Source of the DNA: Halorubrum sp. BOL3-1
Lineage (GTDB): Archaea > Halobacteriota > Halobacteria > Halobacteriales > Haloferacaceae
Length of the DNA: 64,000 bases
Direction of reading: 5' to 3'
NCBI RefSeq assembly: GCF_004114375.1
Contig: NZ_CP034692.1
Span: 1,426,001-1,490,000 of the forward strand
Shown here: piece after piece, positions 35,760-43,733 of the stretch
How the letters are laid out: every line of letters begins with the position of its first letter
Position numbering within the stretch: the first letter of the stretch is position 1
Translations under genes and position numbers: made by a program
Notes under the pieces: model-generated
Database searches by the model: none
What the model saw: only the letters and a program-made list of their open reading frames with translations
Told to the model about the DNA's origin: nothing

Positions 35760-36290
35760 TCAGTCTTTCCGCTTGACGACGTCACCGAGGGTCATCGTCC
35801 CCGGGTCGTCGGTCTCCCAGTCGGCGTCGTCCGCCGACTCCCCCTCGACCAGCGAGATGTCGAGCGCGCGTTCGAGCTTGCGCTGGACCTCGTCGGTCGG
35901 GAGCGTGTCGCTGCGTTCGAGCTTGCGGATAAGGCTCGCCTTCTCGTTGAGCTGGTCCGCCAACTCCTCCTGGCTCAGCCCTCGCGACTCGCGTGCGCCC
36001 CGGATCTTGTCGTCGTAGTCGGTGGCGATCTCGTCCATGTCGTCGAACATGTCACGGGGGCGGGTCGAGCCGCCCGACGAGCCGCCCGACCCGCTCGACG
36101 ACCCGGTCGACGAGGACGACTTCCCGGTGCTGGAGCTGGTAGAGTACTTGCCGCCGCCGGAGCCGGTCGACTCGTCGCGGACCTCGGTCCCGAAGTCCGT
36201 ACACGAGCTACAAAGCTCCAGTTCGGCGCCTTCGACCTTCGTCGTCGTCAGCGAGGCCTCCTCGGCGCCACACATCTCACACTGGGGCAT
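35760..36290 (-). CDS. Multiprotein bridging factor 1-like transcription factor
   Basis: A 176-residue archaeal MBF1. It has an N-terminal zinc ribbon (CEMCGAEE, then LCSSCTDFG), a Gly/Ser-rich flexible linker (about 45-75), and a C-terminal HTH of Cro/C1 type (KIRGARESRGLSQEELADQLNEKASLIRKLERSDTLP shortened here to its core GLSQEELADQL). MBF1 links regulators to TBP or binds the small ribosomal subunit. The start at 36290 is set by the zinc ribbon and by a TATA box (minus-strand CTTTATACC, 36321-36313) 22 nt upstream. Confidence 0.9.
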   Translation of the reverse strand: MPQCEMCGAEEASLTTTKVEGAELELCSSCTDFGTEVRDESTGSGGGKYSTSSSTGKSSSSTGSSSGSGGSSGGSTRPRDMFDDMDEIATDYDDKIRGARESRGLSQEELADQLNEKASLIRKLERSDTLPTDEVQRKLERALDISLVEGESADDADWETDDPGTMTLGDVVKRKD

Positions 36291-36312
36291 ACGCGAGGCT
36301 AGCGCTCCCGAT

Positions 36313-36321
36313 GGTATAAAG
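36313..36321 (-). promoter_or_regulatory. TATA box of the MBF1 gene
   Basis: Minus-strand CTTTATACC ends 22 nt before ATG 36290. Confidence 0.6.
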
Positions 36322-36425
36322 GGTGTGCCGCAGCGCCGCGCCGCTCGCGTCCGAGTCCAAATACCGAACGGTCGCAATCGTGCCGCGGCCGGTACCGACT
36401 TGTCGCCGCGGGCGGCAGGGGAGGT

Positions 36426-37786
36426 ATGGACGTCCACGTCTCGCCCTCGTCACTCGGGGGATCGCGCGCGCGCCGCCGTCGAAGAGCTACACGCACCGCG
36501 CACTGCTCGCGGCGGGCTACAGCGACGGCGCGACCGTCGAATCGCCGCTGATCTCCGCCGACACGCGGGCAACGGCGCGCACAGTCACCGCCTTCGGCGG
36601 GTCGGTCACGCCCGCGCGAGAGCGTACGGGCGAGGACCTCGTCGACGCCGACGCACTCGCGGTCGAGGGGTTCGCCGGCCGTCCCGCGGTCCCCGACGAC
36701 GTGATCGACTGCGCGAACTCGGGGACGACGATGCGACTCGTCACCGCCGCGGCCGCGCTCGCGGACGGAACCGCGGTCCTCACCGGCGACGACTCGCTGC
36801 GCTCGCGGCCGCAGGGGCCGCTCCTCGACGCGCTCGCGGACCTCGGCGTCCGCGCGGAGTCGACCCGCGGAAACGGGCGGGCCCCGCTGGTCCTCACCGG
36901 GCCGCTCGCGGGCGGCGACGTCGCCATCCCGGGCGACGTCTCCTCGCAGTACGTCACCGCCCTGCTGATGGCCGGCGCGGTCACCGACGAGGGGGTCGGC
37001 GTCGATCTCACGACGCCGCTGAAATCGGCGCCGTACGTCGACATCACCCTCGAACTACTCGCTGACTTCGGCGTCGAGGCGACCCCGGTCGACGAGGCGG
37101 GCGACCCCATCGACGGCGCCGCCGGCGCGGCCGGCTTCTCGGTCCCCGGCGGGCAGAGCTACGCCCCGACCGACGGAACGTACGCGGTCCCCGGCGACTT
37201 CTCCTCCATCTCGTACCTGCTCGGGGCGGGCGCGGTCGCGGCCGAGGAGGGCGAGACAGTCCGGATCGAGGGCGCCAGACCGAGCGCGCAGGGCGACGCC
37301 GCGATCGTCGAGGTCGTCTCGGAGATGGGCGCCGATGTCGGCTGGGACCGCGAGGCAGGCGAGGTCTCGGTCGAGCGAGATTCCCTCTCCGGCGTCACCG
37401 TCGACGTGGGCGACACCCCGGACCTCCTCCCGACCATCGCCGCGCTCGGCGCGGTCGCGGACGGCAGCACCCGGGTCGAGAACTGCGAGCACGTCCGCTA
37501 CAAGGAGACCGACCGGGTGTCCGCGATGGCCGAGGAGCTGGCGAAGCTCGGCGCGGAGACGACCGAGGAGCCGGACACGCTCACCGTCCACGGCTCCGAG
37601 AGCGACCTCCGCGGAGCCGCGGTCGACGGCCGCGCCGACCACCGGATCGTGATGGCGCTCGCCGTCGCCGCGCTCGCCGCCGACGGGACCACGACGATCC
37701 GCGGCGCCGAACACGTCGACGTCTCGTTCCCCGGCTTCTTCGAGACGATGGGCGACCTCGGGATGGACGTCAAGCGGGAGGAATAA
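36426..37786 (+). pseudogene. aroA: 3-phosphoshikimate 1-carboxyvinyltransferase (EPSP synthase), frameshifted near the N-terminus
   Basis: From about 36463 the frame encodes a complete EPSP synthase core, the sixth shikimate-pathway step. It has [72 protein letters not shown] and [17 protein letters not shown]. The expected N-terminus [12 protein letters not shown] starts at ATG 36426 in a different frame. Adding one G to the GGGGG run at 36456-36460 joins them as [15 protein letters not shown]. No good start codon exists in the core frame near the right place. Since the pathway is essential for aromatic amino acids, a sequence error is as likely as a real lesion. The product would be about 453 residues if repaired. 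Confidence 0.85.
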
Positions 37787-37803
37787 CTCTCACAGAGCGG
37801 TCG

Positions 37804-38110
37804 GCGCGTGCCGCCGAGCGGGCGCCGTAGGCGGTCGCGAGGCGCACGCGCGAGGGGGTCGCTGGCGGTCGGAGCGAAGCGACGACCGGCAGCGACGAGG
37901 CTGGGGAGGCGTGAGGTGCGGTTGCTGTTCGGGGCGGGACTCGAAGGGGCAGTCGCGAGGGCGAAGCCCGGCGACGCAAGGACCGCAAGGAGCGAACGAA
38001 GTGAGCGACCGAGGACCGCAGCGAGCCGCGCGAGTCCTCGCGGGTGGGGCTTCGGCGGTCGTGTTCAGGCAGGAGACCGCGTATAGCCGAGCGGCTGGGG
38101 CTTCTGCGGT
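37804..38110 (+). repeat. Dispersed structured repeat, copy B
   Basis: Related to copies A and C. The 5' stem is GCGCGTGC (37804-37811) with GCACGCGC (37844-37851). The second stem is GTCGCTGGCGGTC with GACCGGCAGCGAC around loop GGAGCGAAGCGAC (about 37858-37895). Conserved cores GACGAGGCTGGGGAGGCGTG (from 37894) and GCGGGACTCGAAGGGGCAG (from about 37934) follow, and two TGGGGCTTCNGCGGT copies lie at about 38045 and 38096. This copy carries an insertion of about 60 nt in its middle. It lies between aroA and the ArsA gene and fills most of that 441-bp gap. Confidence 0.75.
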
Positions 38111-38227
38111 CTCGGCCGAGGTCGAAACGGAGTGTTTCGTGACGAAGGGTTCGGTACCTGTCTCCGCGAGACAGACCGCCTCGTACAGACCGACGGGTAC
38201 AGGTGGCCGCCGCGACGACACGCGGGT

Positions 38228-39400
38228 ATGGACGACATCGACGTCGAGCCGGTAGACCGCGTCGACGAGTCGGACGAGGGCGAGGCACACACCGAGGCGC
38301 CGGTCGGCGCCGACGGCGAAGCGCTCACCGTAGACGAGGGCGTCGCGGACCTCCCCGCGGGCGTCGACGCGCCCGAATACGTGCTCTACGGCGGGAAAGG
38401 GGGAGTCGGGAAGACGACGATGGCGGCCGCGACCGGCCTCGCCTCCGCGGCGGGCGGCGTCCGGACGCTCGTCGTCTCCACCGACCCCGCACACTCGCTT
38501 TCGGACACCTACGAGACAGAGATCCCCGCCGAGCCGGCGCGGATCCGCGAGGACGTGCCCCTCTACGCCGCCGAGATCGACCCCGACGCCGCGATGGAGG
38601 AGGGGATGTTCGGCGCCGAGGGCGACCCCCTCGGCGGACTCGGTGAGATGGGCGACGCGATGGGCGGGACAGGCGACGCGACGGGCGGGACGGGCGACGC
38701 CGAAGGCGATGGAGAGGGCAGCATTGGCGACCTCCTCGGCGGAACGATGCCCGGCGCGGACGAGGCCGCGGCGATGCGCCAGCTGCTGGAGTACCTCGAC
38801 GACCCGCGGTTCGACCGCGTCGTCGTCGACACCGCGCCGACCGGCCACACCCTCCGACTGCTCCAACTGCCCGAGATCATGGACTCGATGCTGGGCCGCG
38901 TGATGAAGCTCCGACAGCGCTTCTCCGGCATGATGGACGGAATAAAGGGGATGTTCGGCGGGGGCGACGACGAGCCGGACCCCTCCGCGGACCTCGACGA
39001 GCTGCGCGAGCGCATCGAGCGGCTCCGGGCCGTCCTCCGAGACCCCGAGAAGACCGACTTCCGCGTCGTGATGATCCCCGAGGAGATGAGCGTCGTCGAG
39101 TCCGAGCGGCTCGTCGCCCGCCTCGACGAGTTTCAGATTCCGGTCGACACCCTCGTCGTCAACCGCGTGATGGAGGGCGTCAGCGACATCGCCGGCACCG
39201 CGGGTCTCGACCCCGACTGGGTCGTCGAACCGAACCCCGACACCTGCGAGTTCTGCGCGCGCCGCTGGGAGGTCCAACAGAACGCGCTCCGAGAGGCGAC
39301 CGACCTGTTCCGCGGATGCGAGGTGAAGCGGGTGCCCCTGCTCGCGAACGAGGTCCGGGGCGAGGCCGCCCTGCGGGTCGTCGCCGCCTGCCTGAACTGA
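38228..39400 (+). CDS. ArsA/Get3-family ATPase
   Basis: A 390-residue P-loop ATPase with the deviant Walker A YGGKGGVGKTTMAAATG (about 54-70), switch I STDPAHSLSDTY, and switch II DTAPTGHTLRLLQLPE, all hallmarks of the family. The C-terminal part shows VLRDPEKTDFRVVMIPEEMSVVESERL and the paired cysteines CEFCARRW. An acidic N-terminal extension of about 45 residues and a Gly/Asp/Met-rich insert (about 130-165) are haloarchaeal features. Get3 members deliver tail-anchored membrane proteins and ArsA members drive arsenite export; no ars genes are nearby, so a Get3-like role is more likely. Confidence 0.88.
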   Translation: MDDIDVEPVDRVDESDEGEAHTEAPVGADGEALTVDEGVADLPAGVDAPEYVLYGGKGGVGKTTMAAATGLASAAGGVRTLVVSTDPAHSLSDTYETEIPAEPARIREDVPLYAAEIDPDAAMEEGMFGAEGDPLGGLGEMGDAMGGTGDATGGTGDAEGDGEGSIGDLLGGTMPGADEAAAMRQLLEYLDDPRFDRVVVDTAPTGHTLRLLQLPEIMDSMLGRVMKLRQRFSGMMDGIKGMFGGGDDEPDPSADLDELRERIERLRAVLRDPEKTDFRVVMIPEEMSVVESERLVARLDEFQIPVDTLVVNRVMEGVSDIAGTAGLDPDWVVEPNPDTCEFCARRWEVQQNALREATDLFRGCEVKRVPLLANEVRGEAALRVVAACLN

Positions 39401-39401
39401 G

Positions 39402-40064
39402 CTACTCTCCCGACTCGGCGTCGGAGAACAGCCCCTCCCGGACGTCGTCTGCGACGTCCGCGAGGTGCGCCTGTCCGAAGGCCGCGGCGAGGAACGCCCC
39501 GATCGAGTTGTACGTCAGGTCGCCCACGGTGTCGTCGAGCCCGTGCTGCGCGAGCGGCATGTCGATCCCCGTCTCGTCGGCGAGGACGTCGAGTCCGAAC
39601 TCGAACAGCTCCCGGAAGACGCCGAACCCGAGGACCACCACGAAGATGAAGACGAACGCGAACCGGGCGGGGGTCTCGATCTCGTCGCTGTGGAGGTCGA
39701 CGGCACGGATCGCGGTGTAGCCCGCGCCCGCGACGAGCGAGGCCGACAGCGCGTGCGTGAGGTGGTCCCACCACCCGATCTGCGCGTAGAACCACGCCGA
39801 CCCGAGCGTGTGGAGGAACACCGCGGCGGTGATCCACACGCCGAGCTACGGGTCGAGCGGGATGTCGTAGTTCCGTTCGAGCATCGCCGGAATGAACGTG
39901 ACCAGTAGGCCGATCGTCCCGTTCGTGACCGCCTTCGTCCCGCCGCCCGGCAGTCCCAAGCTCCCACCGACAAGCCCGTAGACGACGATCCCGGCGAGGG
40001 CCACCTACATCGCTCGCGTGAGCCGGCGCTGCGCGCGCATCGAGGGACGGGGGAGGAGCCTCAT
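39402..40064 (-). pseudogene. Integral membrane protein interrupted by two in-frame TAG codons
   Basis: Read from ATG 40064, one frame of 220 codons gives a continuous membrane protein except for TAG at codon 20 (RLTRAM*VALAGIVVYG) and codon 73 (DIPLDP*LGVWITAAV). Both codons would be CAG (Gln) with one change. Downstream of the second stop the frame holds four to five membrane segments (WITAAVFLHTLGSAWF, FAFVFIFVVVLGFGVF) and IGWWDHLTHALSASLVAGAGY, typical of a haloarchaeal family of unknown function. The ATG overlaps the upstream gene's stop by 4 nt, as in an intact operon. Elsewhere in the window TAG ends many genes, so recoding is unlikely. Confidence 0.75.
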
Positions 40065-40696
40065 CGGCGCACCACCCGCCGGATCGCGCGCCGGAGGCGG
40101 CGGCCGCGTCGCCGGAAGTACGCGTCGAAGAGGAGTCCCGCCGCGAGCCCGGCCAGCGTCACGTAGATCCGCTCGGTCATCAGCGCCTCGTTGGTCGTCA
40201 GGTAGCTCGTCCCGAGCAGCCGGTCGGCGTTCCACCGCAGCACCGTCCACGCGCCAGCCGTCGCTAGCGTCGTCAGGGTGACCAGCGCGACCGCGAACCA
40301 GTGAGTCACCCGGAGCGACGTGAACATGTGGAACTCGACGATGACGGCGAGCGCCAGCGCGGCGAGCGCGAGGTACGTCGCGAAGACGCCGAGCTCGCCG
40401 CCGAACGCCACGCGAACGAGGGTAGGTGAGAGCGCGAGCCCGAGGAGTTCGGCCGGAAGCAACACCTTCCAGTCGCGCGCCGAGACGGCGGGAGCCACGA
40501 CGACCGCGACGAGACCCACGACGAACGCCATCGACAGCAGGTCGGCGTCGAGGAGGCTCTCGACGAACGCCCCGACGAGCACCGCGACCATCGCCCACGC
40601 GACGACCGCGTTGGTGCGGCCGTCGCGGACCAGCCGCGCCAGCCGGTCCTCGACGGCCTCGTCGTCCGGGACGCCGTCGGATCGCGAATCGCTCAT
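40061..40696 (-). CDS. Integral membrane protein of unknown function
   Basis: A 211-residue protein with about six membrane segments (AVVAWAMVAVLVGAFVESLL, MAFVVGLVAVVVAPAVSA, LALAALALAVIVEFHMF and others) and a basic C-terminal tail RRRGRRLRRAIRRVVRR. No catalytic motif. It overlaps the genes before and after it by 3-4 nt, so the NMD3 remnant, this gene and the amber-interrupted gene are translationally coupled. Start 40696 preferred over 40720. Confidence 0.7.
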   Translation of the reverse strand: MSDSRSDGVPDDEAVEDRLARLVRDGRTNAVVAWAMVAVLVGAFVESLLDADLLSMAFVVGLVAVVVAPAVSARDWKVLLPAELLGLALSPTLVRVAFGGELGVFATYLALAALALAVIVEFHMFTSLRVTHWFAVALVTLTTLATAGAWTVLRWNADRLLGTSYLTTNEALMTERIYVTLAGLAAGLLFDAYFRRRGRRLRRAIRRVVRR

Positions 40697-41064
40697 ACCG
40701 CGTCTCGACGCCTGGGACACTGATAGGGGTTGCTCCCCGACTCCCCGTCTGGGTCGAAGAAGTCGGGCCGGGGAACGGTCACGGCCTCGTGGGTCTCGGG
40801 GTCGAGCACCTGGACCGCGTGGGCGTCCTCGACGGCGACGACGGTTGTCTCGGAGGTCTCCGACCGCTGGCCGAGCCGCCGGACGTCGGGAGCGTCGTCG
40901 AGGGGGATCTCGTAGCGCTCGCCGGTGGCGAGACGGACCCCCGTCAGCGTCGTGTGCGCCCCGAAGGCGAGGACCGGCCCGTTGTCGCCGGGGCCGATCA
41001 CCTCAGCGGCGCGATAGCGAGGGAACCAGGCGGTGGGGACGCGCCTTGTTCGGACGGGTCTCAC
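40693..41064 (-). pseudogene. C-terminal remnant of an NMD3-like protein
   Basis: A 123-codon frame from GTG 41064. Its body GPVLAFGAHTTLTGVRLATG, DDAPDVRRLGQRSETSETTV, VEDAHAVQVLDPETHEAVTV and PRPDFFDPD resembles the OB-like C-terminal domain of archaeal NMD3 proteins (ribosomal large-subunit export or assembly family in eukaryotes). The zinc-binding N-terminal two-thirds of about 250 residues is absent, and only 37 nt separate this frame from the preceding SDR gene, so it cannot be hidden there. The last 15 residues after FFDPDGES also diverge from what I would expect. It is coupled by ATGA to the next gene. A truncated gene or a small stand-alone paralogue. Confidence 0.45.
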
Positions 41065-41101
41065 GGGGTGTCCGCGTCGGCCGGCGGCACCACGGCGGCA
41101 G

Positions 41102-41815
41102 TCAGAACCGGAGTTCGTCCCTCGGATGTCGGAGGTCGATTTCGCTGGCGTGGACGGTTTCCGGGTCGTCGGCGAGGTCGCGGTAGACGCGGGCGATCTC
41201 GTCCGGGTCCATCCAGTCGTCGTGGTCGGGGTGGCGCTCGCGCAGATTCGGGTTGGCGATCCAGCCGTCGACGACGACATGGATCGACTGGATCCCGTAC
41301 TCTCCGAGGTTGTTCGCCATCGCCCGAGCCGTCCCGCGAACGGCGTGGCGAGCGGTCACGGCCGCGACGCTCCCGCGGGGAACTCGCGCCTGCTGTGAGG
41401 TGGTCCAGAGGATCGTTCCGCCGTCGCCGTCCGCCATGTCGCGGGCGGCACACCGGGCACACTGGTACTGGCCGGCGACCCGGACGCGCCACGCCTCGGC
41501 CAGCTCCGACCGCGTCGTCGAGAGCGCGTCGCCCCCGACGTCCGCGCCGCCGACGTTGTTGACCTGGACGTCGACGCCGCCGAACCGCTCGCGGACGGCT
41601 TCGAACGCCGCCGCGACGGCGTCCGGGTCGCTCACGTCCGTCGGCACTGCGACCGCCTCCCCGTCCGTTTCGGCGGTGATTTCCGCTGCGGTCGTCTCCA
41701 AGAACTCGGCCGAGCGGGCTAGCAGCGCGACCCGGTCGCCGGCCGCCGCGAACGCCCGAGCGACCGACGACCCGAGTCCCTCGCCGACGCCCGCGACCAC
41801 GACAGTCCGTGTCAC
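41102..41815 (-). CDS. Short-chain dehydrogenase/reductase-fold protein lacking the catalytic Tyr and Lys
   Basis: A 237-residue Rossmann protein of SDR type. The nucleotide-binding glycine motif AGVGEGLGSSVARAFAAAGD, the Asp of VPTDVSDPDAV and the NNVGG motif (VQVNNVGGADVG) are present. Where SDRs have YSAAKHAVRG, this one reads AVTARHAVRG, so the catalytic Tyr and Lys appear as Ala and Arg; the following HVVVDGWI keeps the family pattern. Reductase activity by the usual mechanism is not expected. It could be a non-catalytic paralogue. First gene upstream of the membrane operon, separated by 37 nt from the NMD3 remnant. Confidence 0.75.
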   Translation of the reverse strand: MTRTVVVAGVGEGLGSSVARAFAAAGDRVALLARSAEFLETTAAEITAETDGEAVAVPTDVSDPDAVAAAFEAVRERFGGVDVQVNNVGGADVGGDALSTTRSELAEAWRVRVAGQYQCARCAARDMADGDGGTILWTTSQQARVPRGSVAAVTARHAVRGTARAMANNLGEYGIQSIHVVVDGWIANPNLRERHPDHDDWMDPDEIARVYRDLADDPETVHASEIDLRHPRDELRF

Positions 41816-41949
41816 AGGTCTGTTTCGTCTTTCTATCGATTGAATCTTCGGGAGACCGCGCGATTCCGAGAGAGACGGAGCGGCGAGACACAGGTGACGC
41901 CTTTTGGGTCGGTTCTTGTCCGCCCTCGGCGCGACTCCCCAACGGACGG

Positions 41950-41957
41950 CCTTTTAC
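41950..41957 (+). promoter_or_regulatory. TATA box of the DUF2103-type gene
   Basis: CCTTTTAC ends about 22 nt before ATG 41980 and supports that start even though the frame breaks 39 nt later. Confidence 0.5.
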
Positions 41958-41979
41958 ACGACACGCCCCTCCGACCGGT

Positions 41980-42785
41980 ATGAACTGCCGGCGGTGCGGG
42001 ACCCCGATCGAGAAGCCGGGGACTACTGTCTGACCTGTAACACCGCCAACGCCGACGCGGTCGTGACCGAGTTCGAGACCGACCGCGCGCGCCTGACGAT
42101 ACTCGACGAGGACGACATCGTCGGGGAGACGACGGTCACGACCCGTCCCGAGGACGCCGAGCGGCTGAGCAAGGTCCAACTCCGGAACTTCGCCGGCCGA
42201 GTCGCCGACGAGATCCGCCGGAAGCGCCCCGAGACCGTCTACGCCGCCGGCGAGCGCGAGCCGCTCCGCGAGACGCGCGCACAGCTCCACCACGAGTTCT
42301 ACCGCGTCCCCGACGGCGGTGCGGACGGTCGCCGCGGGGACGCGACCGCGGGCGGCGCGAGCGACGGCGACGGTCGGGAAGACGGGGAGGACGTGAGTCC
42401 GGTCGTCGCGTGGGTCCTCGACCGCCGGGGCGACCGCTCGCTGGCGGTGGTCGAGACGCCGCCGCGGGAGAAGATCGGCGGGTCCCACTCGACGCTCATC
42501 GGAGACCGCAAGGGTCGAACGGCCGTCCAGACCGTCGCGGAACACCCGCACGTGAAGAAGATCGTTCCCGGTCCCATCGACGCCGGGGGCACCGGGTCGC
42601 GGACCGGCCTCCGCGCGAAGGCGACGCGCGCGGGGACCAACGGCAACGTCCGACTCCTCCTGCGGGACGGCTCCAGCGTCCAAGAGAACCGAATCGTCAC
42701 CACGGCGATGGACCGCGAGACCGGCGAGCGCGTCCGCGAGGACCTCAACGAGGCGCTCCGCGACGCTGAACTCCAAGACGAGTAG
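41980..42785 (+). pseudogene. DUF2103-type zinc-binding protein, frameshifted near the N-terminus
   Basis: From about 42018 one frame encodes YCLTCNTANADAVVTEFETD, EDDIVGETTVTTRPEDAERLSKVQLRNFAGRVADEIRRK, KIGGSHSTLIGDRKGRTAVQ and ENRIVTTAMDRETGERVREDL. These fit a haloarchaeal family annotated DUF2103 (from memory). The N-terminal half of the zinc finger, MNCRRCGTPIEKPG, starts at ATG 41980 in another frame. One added G in the GGGG run at 42018-42021 yields EKPGDYCLTCN and a complete CxxC-CxxC ribbon. Repaired length about 269 residues. Likely nucleic-acid related from its zinc ribbon and basic core; function unknown. Stop TAG. Confidence 0.75.
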
Positions 42786-42899
42786 TCGAGCTCGCACCGT
42801 CGCTCGGACCGACCTCCGTGTCCACATCCGTCCGTCGATGCGCCGATCTCGGGCGTACGGGCCGGAACCCCCCGTTACCGGCCACGTCTCTGTCGCGGG

Positions 42900-42908
42900 G
42901 TTTTTTAC
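42900..42908 (+). promoter_or_regulatory. TATA box of the LysE-family gene
   Basis: GTTTTTTAC ends 22 nt before GTG 42931 and selects this GTG over the upstream ATG at 42838. Confidence 0.55.
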
Positions 42909-42930
42909 GAAAACGAGCGTTTCGAGCGGT

Positions 42931-43629
42931 GTGAGTACCCTCGTCACGCTCGGCGCGGGCGTCGTCTTCGGGCTGGCGCTCGCGGCCCCACCCGGTCCGA
43001 TGAACGCGGTGATAGCCGAGGAGTCGGTCCTGCGCGGTCGGCTCGCCGGCTTCCGGGCCGGTCTCGGCGCCGCGACCGCCGACGCGATCTTCTTCGTCCT
43101 CGCGTACGTCGGCGTCGTCGCCGTCGTGGAGTCGTTCCCGCTGTTACAGGGGGTCATGGTCGCGGTCGGCGGCGTCCTGATGCTGTACTTCGCCCTCGGC
43201 GCCGCGCGGGGCGCGCGGGAGTCGTTCCGCCCGACCGCCGGCGACGACCCCGTCGTCGCGGAGGGGAAGGGGTTCCGCAAAGCGCTGGTGCTCGCCCTGA
43301 CGAACCCCTACCAAGTGCTGTTCTGGCTGACCATCGGCGTCGGACTCCTCCGGCCCGGCGAGCTCGACGTGCTCGCCCGACTTCCCGTCGTCGGCGCGGA
43401 CCTCGCCGGAACCTTCGTCGTCACCACCGGCTCGCCCGCGCTCATCGGCGGGTTCTTTTTCGGCGTGTTGATCTGGGTCGCCGGGTTCCCGGCCGGGCTG
43501 GTCGCCGCCGAGCGCCGGATAGAGACGTTCGCGCCGGTCGTCGCGGTCGGCTCCGCCGTCGTCCTCGCCGGCTTCGGCGTCTACTTCCTCTACGACGCCG
43601 CGACGACGCTGACGGCGCTCGGAGCGTAG
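42931..43629 (+). CDS. LysE/RhtB-family amino-acid exporter
   Basis: A 232-residue membrane protein with six predicted segments. The LysE hallmark GxALAxxPGP-NAV appears as GLALAAPPGPMNAVIAEESVLRG at about 12-34, followed by GFRAGLGAATADAIFF and FRKALVLALTNPYQVLFWLTIG (the second conserved ALxNPxxxLFW motif). These carriers export amino acids or related small molecules. GTG 42931 is preferred because the TATA box lies just upstream and the longer frame would add 31 polar residues. Stop TAG. Confidence 0.85.
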   Translation: MSTLVTLGAGVVFGLALAAPPGPMNAVIAEESVLRGRLAGFRAGLGAATADAIFFVLAYVGVVAVVESFPLLQGVMVAVGGVLMLYFALGAARGARESFRPTAGDDPVVAEGKGFRKALVLALTNPYQVLFWLTIGVGLLRPGELDVLARLPVVGADLAGTFVVTTGSPALIGGFFFGVLIWVAGFPAGLVAAERRIETFAPVVAVGSAVVLAGFGVYFLYDAATTLTALGA

Positions 43630-43733
43630 CGGGAGAGACGGGCGGGTTCCCGCGGCCGGGGACCCCCCATGGACAGCAGCTCTCGCCCGGGGGCATGGAC
43701 AACGGCTTTGACCCGCGAGCGCGACCGGCCCGT

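Noticed and set aside
36323-36463. An upstream start in the aroA core frame (ATG 36323)
   Set aside because: It would add about 45 basic, Arg-rich residues overlapping the MBF1 promoter; the correct N-terminus is found in the other frame from ATG 36426.
39402-40064. TAG recoding (for example pyrrolysine) to explain the amber codons
   Set aside because: TAG ends many other genes here (for example at 2129, 16851, 21714, 42785, 43629), and both sites look like changed Gln codons, so general recoding is unlikely.
43695-43733. Start of glycerol-1-phosphate dehydrogenase at 43695
   Set aside because: It adds 13 residues not seen in the family, while ATG 43734 gives the typical start.
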